64,000 bases of DNA from Aldrovandia affinis. Its lineage: Eukaryota; Chordata; Actinopteri; Notacanthiformes; Halosauridae. Positions 47,047 to 59,475 of this stretch are shown piece by piece. Position 1 is the stretch's first letter, and the number at the start of each line of letters is the position of its first letter. The notes under the pieces were generated by a model. It was not told where the DNA came from, made no database searches, and saw only the letters and a list, made by a program, of their open reading frames with translations. The stretch is from assembly GCA_029706075.1 (NCBI GenBank), contig JAINUG010000072.1:3103367-3167366 (forward strand). The letters are read 5' to 3'. Both the position numbers and the translations under genes were made by a program.

Positions 47047-48150
47047 TAGTTTATTTGTAAGGGACAAGCACAGAGAACATTGACAGCTGCAGAAGCAGTG
47101 CCCGATGCACTCTACATGTGTATATAGCAGAAGCTCATTTCCAACACCAGTCCCTTGATGAGCATTGATAGTTCAATCAATAAAATAATAAAATTAGATT
47201 TTTACAGTTTAAAATTAATGCATATAATGACTGATAAAAAAACAACAGCAGCAACAACCATACATAACATGACACAAACAAACCAAAAAAAAAGAGAACT
47301 ATTCCTCTCTAGTATAACACAAACAAAGTCCTTTAAATAGGCCTCTAAATTGTCTTCAGCTGTCCGTAGTCCTCCGGTTTTACGGACTTCAGCTGGGACT
47401 GCAGGCTGCTGGGAAATGCATTTTTTTCCTTTGCAGTGGATCCCAAGTAGTAAAGAGGTAGGCAGCCATTTCCTCATCCTGCCCCTTGGGATGCCACACT
47501 TGGTTATAGAGGGATGTTAGTGGTTTGATGACGGACCAAGAGGTTATGCAGTATGAGAGATGAGAGAATATCATAGCGTGCATAAATGTCAGAGCTGTGT
47601 GGAATGGTAAGCAGTGTCTGATTTGCCTAAAGGTTTGAAGATTGGCCCTAACAGTTCTACGTAATGTTTTAATGTTTTTGTCAAACATTAAACATTTTGA
47701 GAGTCCAGCACAATTCCGAGGTACTTAAAATCCTGTACTGTCTCTAGTTTGTTGTCTTTTATCCTCACACTGAAGGTTTGTGTGGCTGGGAGCTTTCTAA
47801 TTGAGAAACATTGAGAGTCAGTTTTTTTTACATTCAATGTTAGGTAGGAAGTCTCAAGCCAGTGTGCCACCTTGACCTGTTAGTTTAGCTGCAGCAATAG
47901 TAGGTGTTTTTGTCGCCACAAACAAAACTGTGTCATCAGCATACATTTGTAACCCAACTCCTGTGCAACACTCAGAGATGTCATTGATATACTGTATAAA
48001 CTAAACAACAAAGGTCCAAGCACTGATTCTTGTGGAATACCCATTTTACTTTCACGGTATTCAAATTTAAAATGACCAATGGTGACTGGTTGCCTCCTGT
48101 TTCGTAAATATGAATTAAACCATGTCTTTGCCTGAGATTATATAGATTAG
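47012..48150 (-). mobile_element. LINE fragment with reverse transcriptase and (TAA)n tail
   Basis: Read on the minus strand, the element runs from a reverse-transcriptase segment at 48130 to a TAA-repeat tail at 47044-47012 (seen as TTA on the plus strand), the expected polarity for a non-LTR element. Just before the tail lies a 3' untranslated part with GGGACAAGCACAGAG in inverse. Confidence 0.85.
47340..48135 (-). pseudogene. LINE reverse transcriptase, decayed
   Basis: In order on the minus strand: KTWFNSYLRNRRQPVTIGHF (48130-48070), KMGIPQESVLGPLLFSLY (48045-47995), the catalytic YADD in LQMYADDTVLFVATK (47955-47910), LTLNVKKTDSQCFSIRK, then FKYLGIVLDSQN (47725-47690) and FMHAMIFSHLSYCITSWS (47585-47530). 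These are reverse-transcriptase fingers-palm blocks and the thumb region of a jockey/I-type LINE. The GIPQ block keeps the family's GVPQGS shape as GIPQES. Frame changes separate the blocks, and the 5' endonuclease part is absent. Clade uncertain. Confidence 0.82.
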
Positions 48151-48772
48151 TTGTTTCGTTTGATAACTTTCTCACACATATAATTGTTTAAATATACAAA
48201 TGTACTTATATTTTGTATTATTTTTCAAGCATTAAACTGTAATTACAATGGATATTGGAAGACTGACTTGGCAAGCAAAGCCACAAGTGCTAAAAATGCA
48301 TCCAATGAGACATCTTGCTTGCAATACTAATGCTGAATTTAGCAGCATGTCTGACTCCTCTCCTTAAGTGCAGACCTGAGAGATATTTCATATTTGTAGC
48401 ATGAAAGTGCGATCCACGTCAGCAATGACTGCAGCCAGACACATGCAAATACAGAACTGACAAGTTCCTGCCAAGATTTGTGTTATAGAAGCCAGACAGT
48501 TATCTATTCCGTGACAACCTGCAGAATTGAGTGCAGATATATTTCACTAAAATTACAGAATTTGTGCAGAGGAACTGTGTATCTTAGACATCTCAATTTC
48601 CATAAATACCCATCCAAATCTTGGATGAATAGTATGCTTATGCCCTCAGTGAGAGCACAGTTCTCAAGCCAACTAAAATTTAAATATAGCACACTATACA
48701 TCACAAGAATCTCTCTAACATTTGGTTGAGGAAAGCATACAGGAAATGCAGACTATATGCAAGTCCAAATGA
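48151..48772. other. Non-coding, nothing recognised
   Basis: No domain or element ends. Confidence 0.5.
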
Positions 48773-49503
48773 CAGTGCCTTCAGAAAGTATTCACCCCCT
48801 TGAATAATTGCAATTTTTTGTGTTACATCCAGAAATGCTTTTATTTTTCTCTTGAGTCACACAATATACCCAACAAAAGTAGGGCAAACATTTTTCTTGT
48901 GCAACAAAAATGTTTGATAATGAAAAAACGGATAGCTTTTTAGTATTCAAGGTATTCAACCCCCTCAATCAATACTTTGTAGAAGCACCTTTGGAAGCAA
49001 TTACAGCTTTGAGTCGTCTTGGGTATGCTTGTATCAGTTTTGTGCATCTGGATTTGGGTATTTTTGCCCATTCTTCCTTCCAGATTTGCTCAAATGTTGT
49101 CAGGTTGGATGGGAAATGACTGAAGTGCAATCTTCTCTCTGCACAGCCTCTCAGTGTGATTCAGGTCTGGGCTTTGGCTCCACACAAGGACATTTACCTT
49201 CTTGTTCTGAAGCCATTTCAGTGTTGCTTTGGCTATGTGTTTGGGGTTGTTGTCCTGTTGGAATGTGAATGTTTAGGAAATGGTAATGAACTGAGCTCAG
49301 TTTGTCACACCAAATGAGGTCAATACTTTTCAAATAAAGACATTTCGGTGTGCAAACATTTCCAGATTTCTCATTCCACTATGATTGGTAATTTCTGTAG
49401 ATAAGTGGCAAAAACACCCATATAAATGCATTTCAATTTGAGTTTGCAGCATATCAAAATCTGAAAAATATCGGAAGGGGGTGAATACTTTCTGAAGGAA
49501 ACA
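48773..49503. mobile_element. Non-autonomous DNA transposon, CAGTGCCTTCAGAAAG ends
   Basis: CAGTGCCTTCAGAAAGTATT followed by CACCCCCTT at the left is inverted at the right (AAGGGGGTGAATACTTTCTG). The interior words ATACTTTGTAGAAGCACC and GCAATTACAGCTTTGAGTC are familiar from a large teleost transposon family. No intact transposase frame. The last bases of the right end are altered and no clean target duplication is seen. Confidence 0.78.
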
Positions 49504-50400
49504 TACACAAATATATCTTGACTGATGAAACATGCAATACTACTGGTGTGCTAAATCACCGTGCAACATCCAGCACAATCCTATCGATCTGCATGAAACA
49601 GATGAAATTCTTTCTGAAGGGGTGTATGGGCTGCCATGCCAAGACAAACAACTCCCAAGTGTGAAACCTGTTTAGATAGATCACAGCATGAAAGCAACTC
49701 CATGACAAACCACACCTGTCAAACCAAACACTCTGGGAAATATATTAGATAAAATGCATTTAGACTTCTTCTAGTTCTTTCAAAACTTATCTACCTATCA
49801 ACACTCTAAATCTACAATTACAATCATGTTCACATAATCCTGTATCAATATTTACGTTTATTTGTTTTACATTTTTATTGCTTTCTTCCCGGTTTTTCTT
49901 TCATTTTTGGAATTTCCAAATTTACTACCCTCTTTCTTCACCGTTTTCCACCCACACCCACTACAGGCAGTAGTGTAGCTGAAGCATGTTCATTCCTCCC
50001 ATACACTTGCTCTTGAACCAGTGATTATGTTCCACACTAGCAGCCACACAGCATACTGCAGGAGACCTAGCACTTAGCAATTAGAGGAGAGGTGCCAACA
50101 AGAACTGGTAGCCTGTAGGTACATGGTGTAGGCAAAGTATGAAAGTTTAATTTTAATCAGCTAAAGATAAGTTGCCAACTTTCAGAAAAACCTGTAGTGA
50201 GCAGCATATGTGCCATTCAATGGCAGAATGCAATAGCTGCAGGGAAACATTAGTGCAGAGCAAGGCTATTAATGATGTTAATGTAATTAAAGATGCTAAA
50301 CTAATGAGGCGTCTTGCTTTGTGACACCTTACCAGCCCAAGCAGAGGAGAGTATATATCCAGGGAATGTACAGGTTGTCATGGTTTATTCCTTACATAGG
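49504..50400. other. Non-coding, nothing recognised
   Basis: AT-rich, no domain or element ends seen. Confidence 0.5.
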
Positions 50401-51478
50401 CAGGTAACTACCAAAATAAAGGAGACACCAACATAGTGTCTTAATAGGGCGTGGGGCCCCCGCAAGCTGCCAGAACAGCTTCAATGCACCTTGTGATAGA
50501 TTCTGGTCTCTATTGGAGGGATGCCACACCATTCTTCCATGAGAAATTCCATAATTTAGTGTTTTGTTGATGGTGGTCGAAAACGCTGCCTCAGGCGCCG
50601 CTCCAGAATCTCCCATAGGTGTTCAATTGGGTTGAGATCTGGTGACTGACCCCTGATTCTAACAGGGGGCGATTCGGCAACGAGTTGCCCGAAATGCATT
50701 GATTGTCTATGAGAGTGGGCGACTTCCGGTGATTGACCGATTGGCCGATTTGTGGGCGTGGCGGCGACACAGAAAAGTTGAAAATTCTGAACTTTCGGGC
50801 GCCCGGAACCAATCAAATTCATGTGTTGCTGTTTTTACCTTCCACGCGGAACCAACACAACACCGAAATTTGGTTCCTAGTTCCGACACTTCAACATGAA
50901 TGAGGAGAAACTGATAACAGCGGTCTGCAGTACCGCCATACGTTATTTAATCCTAAAAGCATAAATATTTATAGCTAGCTAAACTTATATGGCCTACATA
51001 CATCTTATTTAATGTTTGTGTTGGTTAAAAGGCAATTTTTTATCGCATGGGTACGTTTGGAAAAACGTGCCGAGACAAATTGCGAGCCGTTTCCAGTGCA
51101 AGTAAATGGCCGCAATTGTAAAAAGCCTTCTGAGTTTGAGTTTGCGATTGATGATTGAAGAAACAATACTGCTAACCAACTAATATTTATAATAAAGATT
51201 CTCAAAATCTGTGATGAACTATTCGTTTACAATGCAAAAATTTTGTAAGCACGTCGGAAGCATTTTTGAGGAAGCCATTCAAGCGTGGGGAACGCCCACG
51301 CTAGATTTATTCGCCTAGTATCGCCCCCTGTTAGAATGCGGGGTGAGATGTATGGCTGAGATGGCATATGGCTTGCATCGCTTTCATTCTCATTAAAACA
51401 TTCAGTTACCACTCATGCCCTGTGGATGGGGCATTGTCATTCTGAAAGAGACCACTCCCATCAGGATAGAAATGCTCA
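50401..51478 (-). mobile_element. Tc1-derived MITE (CAGGTAACT family) split by another MITE
   Basis: Left end CAGGTAACTACCAAAATAAA. The minus strand of 50640-50556 encodes SPDLNPIEHLWEILERRLRQ, the third catalytic residue region of Tc1 transposases. The copy resumes after the nested MITE at 51344 with words matching the relatives, and is truncated near 51478. Confidence 0.82.
50650..51343. mobile_element. 694-bp MITE with 24-bp inverted repeats and TGA duplication
   Basis: Left CCCCTGATTCTAACAGGG and the inverse of the right end, CCCCGCATTCTAACAGGG, continue as GGCGAT, with two mismatches in 24 bp. TGA flanks both sides (50647-50649, 51344-51346). A 3-bp target points to Harbinger or CMC-type transposition, though Harbinger usually prefers TWA. 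The interior has no transposase. Superfamily is an inference. Confidence 0.75.
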
Positions 51479-53142
51479 CAATAAATTGACATTTTCTTGT
51501 GGAAAAATCAAGTCATAATTATCTATTATATAGTCACCTATCTGTTCATCATAATTAATACTTTTCCATTCAGTTCTTTATATAGTGTAATAAAATGTTT
51601 TATCTTCCTTGCCAGCTGAGTTTATACATTTATTATTAAAATATATCTTTTCACTGAAACCAAATAAATTAGCATTTCCTTTTTGCACAGTATTTTTTTA
51701 AATGGAGATTCAAAACCTAAATAAATGTCCTTATGTTTTACAAGCAGATATGAACAAACCAGTCCAATTACAACATGTTTTTTTCCACACACACAATGGA
51801 GAATAAACAACATATTTATTTTTATTTGCATGAGATTTGTTGTTAATTCACAACATGCAGCATCTTAGAACTGAAATGTGCAGTGATGACAAAGTGATGA
51901 CCACCAGCAGTCAGCTAAAGTTAGCTCTGTGCCCTGAGCCTGTGTCAAAACTGTAAAAACTCAAATTACAGGAACACAACTACAGCTGTGAGGAAGTCAT
52001 CTGGTTTGAACAAACAAACTTGTGAAACAAACAAATGGCACGCATACACACACACAGACACAAACACACACCAGTATACTCCCGATGTCCAGCAAAAGAA
52101 AAGTGAGAGAAAATTTAATTGGCATATAAAAAAACTATTGCTAAGTGGTTCGGGTACAGTACATATGTACTGATAAATGGCTTAAATTATAAGTCGCATC
52201 AGAATGCCTCCCCTCATGTTCCATTAAGCATAATAATTATAACAAATGCAGTCTGCACTAAGGTGATTCCTCTGCTGCTGTCCTGTACGGAAAACACAAT
52301 TAATTTATGGTGAAAGGCCCAGAACTGAAGACAAATGACTCGGCTGTATTTCTCCTACAAGTCAGACTAATCACCCGCAAATAATTCATTTAAAGCAAAC
52401 AGCACAACTGGAAATACCTTGGGCACAAAGAACCTACATTGACTATAAAGATGGCTAGTAATTTCTTACATTCTTAATATGTTGTATGTATGGATATGTT
52501 ATTGTCGATTCTGTTCAGACACACACACACGATTACACACACATATATTGTTATGTCATAGAAATATTTATATGCATTATCAAAACTCTTACTCCCCTAA
52601 ATATCACCCAAATATCAATTGTTTGAAAATGTGTTTTAAACAAATGCAAGTTAACACACAACACAAAACTCATAAAATACAATGGTCATAAAATAGGCTC
52701 AAAATAACTGGAAGCATTTACCAGCATACCATACATCTTTGTAGCCCTTTCTGTGAACGCCCTGCTTACTGTATAAACCGGTATGAGCGTATTCATAACA
52801 TAATATACTTTAATACTGTAATACATTATGAATATGTCATAAAGGCATGATAAACAAATAATCCCACACATATAGTAGATACAGGTCCAGATTCATTATC
52901 ATAACAAAAAAACCTTCATGAGATGTCAGTAGTAATTGCCAGTGGTAACACATTTATCAAACACAATATGTGAGAGATGATGTATTGAGGCCAAGCCAAT
53001 TGTTGAAAATAACAGGACGACAAGGTGATGCAACCCGATGTGAATTGGAGCCATCTTATCACCCTGGGGTGCTGTTATTCTCAACAACCGACAGTACATT
53101 ATCCCACTTGTGCCACACCTACTTGCCAAAGGAATTAATAAA
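51479..53142. other. Non-coding, nothing recognised
   Basis: AT-rich with CA-rich patches near 52040-52075 and 52515-52545. No domain in the small open frames. Confidence 0.5.
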
Positions 53143-53155
53143 CAATTGGTGAATT

Positions 53156-53506
53156 CTCATCTCATCTCATCTCATTGTCTAAGCTGCTTATTCCTGGTCA
53201 GGGTCGTGGGAGGGCTGGAGCCTGTCCCAGCATGCATAGGGGCGAGAGGCAGGAATAAACCCTGGACAGGTTGCCAATCCATCACAGGGCACACACACCA
53301 TTCACTCACACACTCATACCTACGGGCAATTTAGACTCTCCAATTAGGCTAACGTGCATGTCTTTGGACTGTGGGAGGAAACCGGAGTACCCAGAGGAAA
53401 CCCATGCGGACACAGGGAGAACATGCAAACTCCACACAGAAAGGCCCCCGGCCTGGATTCGAACCCGAGACCTTCTTGTTGTGAGGCGACAGTGCTATCC
53501 ACTGCC
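53156..53506 (-). mobile_element. tRNA-derived SINE, full length, with 13-bp target duplication
   Basis: On the minus strand a tRNA-like head (TGGATAGCACTGTCGCC, then B box GGGTTCGAATCC) is followed by the body with GTGGAGTTTGCATGTTCTCC and GTTTCCTCCCACAGTCC, known from a very abundant teleost SINE. The tail is an ATGAG pentamer run (53156-53175). CAATTGGTGAATT flanks it at 53143-53155 and 53507-53519 without mismatch, so insertion was fairly recent. Confidence 0.92.
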
Positions 53507-53519
53507 CAATTGGTGAATT

Positions 53520-54190
53520 ATGCTAAGAAATATATTTTAACAAAATTAGACCTTTCATGATGTACATCCTCTGCAAAAAAAGTTGTCGCACCAAGGCTTC
53601 TCTGATTGCGAACTGGACTACCATTGAATTAAGTGTATTTTCATTGTCGGGAGCCTAATGTTAACTTTGGTGGTGTGTTACATCCTGAGACCCAGACAAC
53701 AGGTCTGAAATCAAAACATAATGTACACCTCCCTGTGACACCCACTATCAAAAATAATGTGACCAATCGAGTATTTAACCAAGCCGTTTTACAACCGATT
53801 TTAAATGCTGGTATTTGTAATGGTACTGGTGCAAACAGCAGTTGGGCTGGTAATGAATAGGATGCCTGCTGGTAATGAACAGGAGCATTTTAATCAGTGC
53901 CATAGTCTCTGCCACAGATATGTGTATGAGGGCTGCATTGTAGAGTACCACCCCACCTTTACAAAAATGGATATTGAGCATTCTAAACTCTTGCACATTA
54001 ATGCATCTCACCACTGACCGCTGATAATTGAATGCTAGCTGTCTTGGAGTTTGCAATGACTGATGGGCAGCTGTTGATATTGTCATTTCAAATTATGATG
54101 AAAGCTGGCAGGTGAAAAGGTTGGGACTCACAGGCTTGACCAGTCCCTCAGAAAATTTGGATTTGAAGTGTATGTACCCTTATGAAATAT
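53520..54190. other. Non-coding, nothing recognised
   Basis: No domain recognised in the open frames at 53633-53860 and 53775-54086. Confidence 0.5.
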
Positions 54191-54423
54191 ACAGGTAAAT
54201 GCCAAAATAAAGGAAACACCAACATAAAGTGAATAATAGGGCATTAGGAATCACAAGTAGCCAGGACAGCTATTTGAGGACTGTGACACCATCATTCCAT
54301 GAGAAATTCCATAATTTGGTGTTTTGGTGGTTACCTTGCCCTCTAAGTGGTTGAGTGGACCTAAACCATGTCAGGAAAATGTAGCACACACCAGAACAGA
54401 GCCACCAGAGCCACTTAGAGAAC
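54191..54423. mobile_element. Tc1-derived MITE (CAGGTAAATGCC), deleted copy
   Basis: The left end CAGGTAAATGCCAAAATAAA and words such as CATTCCATGAGAAATTCC and ACCATGTCAGGAAAATG match the family. It carries the unoccupied version (GCCCTCTAAGTGG) of the hAT target seen at 26884, which supports that target duplication. The right end is missing. Confidence 0.78.
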
Positions 54424-54741
54424 ATCCATCATTTTGATTGCATTTAGCAGTTTTAGTAGAAAAGGATTACAAAATGTGTGATACTTTTTTCAGTCCATTA
54501 CGATGTTAAATAAATTATAAAAGTGCAATGCTGTTAAGTTGATGACCTTAGCTGCTCTAGCCTTCAAGGATAAATTGTCACATTTTTAGAAAAGCCCCAT
54601 TTCACTTCACGTGACGACCTACATTTGCTCATTGTATGCAGTTGGATTTGAAACACTGAAGCAGAGGCACATTATGATCACAAACAGTAGGCATCAGCTC
54701 CAATTCAGCCTGCTGTCTAGACATGACCCAATGCATTTATC
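54424..54741. other. Non-coding flank of the LTR element
   Basis: Nothing recognised. Confidence 0.5.
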
Positions 54742-54746
54742 AGGTG

Positions 54747-55322
54747 TGTAACATCGCAGTCCCGTCTTGTCCACCTCCCTTGTGTTTCTTGCTATTCCGT
54801 TCCTTACGTGTCATGTCTTGTTTTTGCTTTCACCCTGTGTCGTCATTGTTGCGGGGCGCGGTTCTCCGTTTCCGCATTCTGTTCCCTGTTTCCCCTCGTT
54901 AGTCTCAGCCTGTCACACTCACTCCCCTGCACATTTTGCACGCTGTGTCAATTTAGTTATTTCACTTTTTCTATTTAAGATCAGCACGCACTCACTCTAG
55001 TGCCTATCCGTACTTGTTTTCCTCGTACGGCTCTCGTTCGTTTCCCCCTGTCTATCCGTCTTGCCTGTTCGATTTCTGCCCGTGATATTTTGGTTTGTTC
55101 GTTTGTTTGTTAGTTTGTTTACTAGTTGATATTTTGGTTTGTTCGTTTGTTTGTTAGTTTGTTACTAGTTTTGTAGCTGTCCTGCTAATTCTGTTTTGCC
55201 TGCGTTTTGACTGTTATTTCCAGTCACCTTTTTTCTTGTTATTAAACGCCTCCTGTGTGGAGCGCAATCTAACTCCGTTCCGAGTCTGCGTCTGGGTCCA
55301 GGTCTGCATTCACATTGTAACA
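54747..55322 (+). repeat. 5' LTR
   Basis: Starts TGTAACATCGCAG and ends CATTGTAACA. It contains a GTTTGTTCGTTTGTTTGTTAG-like stretch present twice within each LTR and ATTAAACGCC near 55240, which may belong to the polyadenylation region. The sequence TTTCTATTTAAGATCAG near 54967 is a possible TATA-like box. Confidence 0.95.
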
Positions 55323-55338
55323 GAACGGATAGGCCATT

Positions 55339-58300
55339 ATGGACCCAGCGGACTCGGCTGCGCTCCAATATCTACTTGCCTGCCAAGAGACTCGCATAAA
55401 CCAGCAGGAGCAACGCATAAGGGGGACGATGGAGGCACTGAGGGATCTGAACTGCCATATCTCCCAGTTGGGGAACAAATGTCCCAACTCCGCACCGGCG
55501 TCCTCTTCCGGAGCAGACGGCCTCTGCCAACCCCCTGCGTCATCGCCACCTGCCAGCCGGCCGGTTGGGCAACCCAGGAACCCCGCATTCCCCACCCGGA
55601 TCGCTATTATGGCAATTTGGGGAACTGCAAGGGGTTCCTCTTGCAATGCGACCTAATCTTCCGCCTACAACCCTCTTCATACGGCTCTGAGCCGGCGAAG
55701 ATCGCCTTCATCATGGGCTGCCTTGGGGGTAAGGCGCTGGATTGGGCCACTGCCATCTGGGACAGCCAGCTCCCGGCCAGCTCCCAGTACTCGGTGTTCA
55801 TCGCGGAGATGAGAAAGGTCTTCGATCACCCGGTGGGTGGAAGAGATGCCGCCCAACGCCTGTTCCATCTCCGCCAGGGGAACCGTAGTGTGGCGGAGTA
55901 CGCAGTGGAATTCAGGACCCTGGCGGCGGAATCCGTCTGGAACGACGCGCCGCTTCAAGGGGCTTTCCAAGACGGGCTTGGAGAGATGGTGAAGGACGAG
56001 CTGGCTACGAGGGACTACCCTGACTGCCTCGACGCCCTGGTTTCCCTCGCCATCAGGGTTGATAACCGCTTGGGAGCGTCGGAGGAGAAGACCGGTCACC
56101 TGTCCGTCGCGGCTAAGAGCCAAGGCTCACCAGCAGAACTGGGCATACTGGTGAGCCACATCGGGTGTCCCGCAGCCGCCCAGTCTCGATTCCAGTTGGA
56201 GGCCACGCTCATCTGGAATCGTCAGTCCCTGCCGTTGTGCGCCCTGGTGGACTCCGGGGCGGATGGAAATTTTATAGATACCAAGCTGGTCCAGCAGGCT
56301 GGTATCGCCACCCGGTCCCTTGCCGTCCCTCTCCGGGCCCACGGACTGGATGGGAACCTTCTGGCCCAGGTCACACACACCACTGAACCCCTGCAGCTCA
56401 TTTTGTCCGGGAACCACCGAGAGACCATTCAGCTCCTGGTCATCTCCTCACCCCAGTCCCCTCTGGTTCTCGGCCAACCCTGGCTCCAACTCCACAACCC
56501 TCATCTGAACTGGATCACCAGCAAGGTCCAGAACTGGAGTCCCTACTGCCACGCCACTTGCCTTCAGTCGGCTCGAGCACCCGCGGAGGGTGCTTCACCT
56601 CCCGCCAGGTTGGTCCCTCCAGACCTGTCCTTGGTTCCCCCCGTGTATCACGACTTGGCGGAGGTGTTCAGCAAGAGCCGAGCCTCTTCGTTGCCCCCTC
56701 ATAGGCCCTATGACTGCGGCATCGACCTGCTTCCCGGGGCTCCCCTGCCTTCCAGTCGCCTCTTCAACATCTCGCGACCGGAGAGAGCAGCAATGGAGAC
56801 GCACATTCACGACTCGCTAGCAGCAGGTTTCATTCGACCCTCCTCCTCCCCAGTCGGTGCAGGGTTCTTCTTCGTCTCCAAGAAGGATAACACACTCTGT
56901 CCTTGCATCGATTACCGTGGTCTCAACGCCATCACCATCAAAAACAAGTACCCTCTGCCCCTTATCAATTCTGTGTTCGAGCCTCTACGCGAGGCCACTG
57001 TGTTCTCGAAATTAGATCTCCGGAATGCCTACCACCTTGTTCGGATCCGGGAGGGGGACGTGGAAGACTGCATTCAACACCCCCTGGGCCACTTTGAGTA
57101 CCAGGTGATGCCGTTTGGGCTTACCAACGCCCCAGCTGTGTTCCAGGCGTTAGTCAACGATGTTCTCCGGGACCTACTCAACCGGTCAGTGTTTGTCTAC
57201 CTTGACGATATTTTAATTTTCTCCCGCAATCTGGAGGAACACACGTGCCATGTCCGGCAGGTTCTGGAGAGACTCTGGGAGAACCAGTTATTCGTCAAGG
57301 CAGAGAAGTGTGAGTTTCATGTCTCATCTGTAAGCTTCTTAGGGTACATTGTGGAGTGTGGGCAGGTGAAGCCGGATCCGTCCAAGATCCAGGCAGTGGT
57401 GGAGTGGCCTCAGCCGTCATCTGTAAAGGGGTTGCAACGATTTCTGGGGTTTGCAAACTTCTACCGGCGGTTCATTCGGGACTACAGTAGGGTAGCCGCA
57501 CCCTTGACCAGACTCACCTCTTCCTCCATCCCATTCTCCTGGACTCGGAAGCGGACGTCGCGTTCACCGACCTCAAAGACCAATTCACGTCTGCACCTGT
57601 CTTGGTCCACCCTGACTTCTCCCGCCAGTTTATTTTGGAGGTGGATGCCTCGGACTCCGGTGTAGGGGCCATCTTATCTCAGCGTTCGGGGGATCAAAAC
57701 TCCATCCTTGTGCCTTTTACTCCCGTCGGTTGTCTCCCGCTGAGCGCAACTATGACGTGGGGAATCGGGAGTTGCTGGCAGTCAAGCTCGCCCTGGAGGA
57801 GTGGCGACATCTGTTGGAAGGAGCTGAACAACCCTTCATCGTTTGGACTGACCACAAGAATCTGGCTTATATTCAGTCAGCCAAGCGACTCAACTCTCGC
57901 CAGGCCCGGTGGGCACTTTTTTTTTGCCAGATTTAATTTTACACTCACTTACAGACCCGGTTCCCGCAATCTGAAACCTGATGCCCTCTCCCGCCAATTC
58001 TCCTCCAAAGCCAGACAGGCGAGCCCTGACACCATCCTGTCCCCCCCCTGTGTGGTGGCTGCGGTGACCTGGGAGATTGAGAGTCTGATCAGGGATGCCC
58101 AGGCCACTCAACCAGACCCCAGACCCAACCCCAGTTCTCACCTGTTTGTCCCAGATTCCGTCCGTTCCCAGGTCCTGCAGTGGACGCACTCCTCCCGTCT
58201 GGCCTGCCACCCCGGGATCCAGCGCACCCTGTCGCTGCTTAAACGCAGTTTTTGGTGGCCGTCCATGGGCGCGGACGCCCGGGCGTTTGTACTGGCATGC

Positions 58301-59463
58301 ACCATTTGTGCCAGGAGCAAAGCATCCCACCAGCCCGCCAGTGGTCTCCTCCGCCCCCTGCCTGTCCCGGGTCGTCCCTGGAGTCACATCGGACTGGACT
58401 TCGTCTGTGGACTTCCCCCCTCGGAAGGTAACGACACTATTCTGACCATTGTCGACCGGTTCTCCAAGGCGGTCCATTTTGTTCCCCTTCCCAAGCTTCC
58501 CTCAGCCTCGGAGACCGCAGAGCTCCTGGTCCAGCACGTGGTGCGTTTACATGGGATTCCCGTAGACGTGGTGTCTGACCGTGGTCCTCAATTCTCCTCC
58601 CATGTCTGGAGATCGTTTTGCCAGGCCCTGGGGGCCTCTGCCAGCCTATCCTCCGGCTACCATCCCCAGACTAATGGCCAGACCGAGAGGGCCAACCAAG
58701 ACCTTGGGACTGCACTTCGTTGCATCACGGACCGGAATCCCTCCTCCTGGAGCAAACTGCTACCCTGGGTTGAGTATTCACACAATTCCCTAACCAGTTC
58801 TGCCACCGGTCTCTCTCCCTTTGAGTGCTCCCTAGGGTATCAGCCTCCCCTGTTCCCGGCCCAGGAGGTGGAGATTTCCGTCCCGTCGGTGCAAGCCCAC
58901 ATCCGGCGCTGTAGGAGGATTTGGGAGGACACCTGCTCTGCACTCCGCCGCTCCACAGCTCGCACTCAGCGTCTGGCGGACCGCCACCACACCACAGCCC
59001 CCCAGTACTCTCCGGGACAGCAGGTCTGGCTCTCCACCTCAGACATTCCCCTTCAGTCCACGTCCAAGAAACTCCAGCCACGCTACATCGGTCCCTACCA
59101 GGTAGAATCCATCATCAACCCCTCTGCTGTCAGACTCAAACTCCCTACAGCCCTCAAGATCCACCCCGTCTTCCACGTCTCCAAAATCAAGCCCGTCACG
59201 TCCAGTCCTCTGTGCCCTCCGGCCATTCCCCCTCCGCCCCCCCCGGATCATCGACAACGCTCCAGCCTACACTGTCCGGCGCATCATGGACATTCGTCGC
59301 AGGGGTCGGGGCTATCAATATTTGGTGGACTGGGAGGGCTATGGTCCCGAGGAGAGGAGCTGGATTTCCCGCCAGCTCATCCTCGACCCCTCCCTCATTC
59401 GGGACTTCCACCGGACCCACCCTGAGAAGAGTAGACCTGGTGGGTCGCCAGGAGGCTCCCGTT
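55339..59463 (+). pseudogene. Gypsy gag-pol region, fossil
   Basis: The gag region starts at about 55339 ([16 protein letters not shown]) and covers a capsid-like part at 55650-56060. The aspartic protease is marked by [11 protein letters not shown] near 56245. Reverse transcriptase runs from about 56750 to 57330, with [10 protein letters not shown] near 57200. RNase H lies at about 57600-57940. Integrase has its H2C2 zinc segment at 58180-58320 and core at 58370-58760. A chromodomain lies at about 59250-59440, with words such as [15 protein letters not shown]. The normal product of this lineage is one gag-pol polyprotein. The copy is broken in a few places and is given here only as a set of parts. 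Confidence 0.92.
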
Positions 59464-59475
59464 GAGGGGGGGTAC
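59461..59475 (+). other. Polypurine tract of the Gypsy element
   Basis: A G-rich run GAGGGGGGG directly before the 3' LTR, where plus-strand DNA synthesis starts in this family. Confidence 0.8.

Noticed and set aside
53445-53490. B-box-like word as a functional tRNA gene.
   Set aside because: No cloverleaf can be folded, the acceptor stem is absent, and the sequence continues into a known SINE body.
53271-53560. Open frames of 68-81 codons rich in proline and histidine.
   Set aside because: They lie entirely inside a tRNA-derived SINE body, which often shows such accidental frames.
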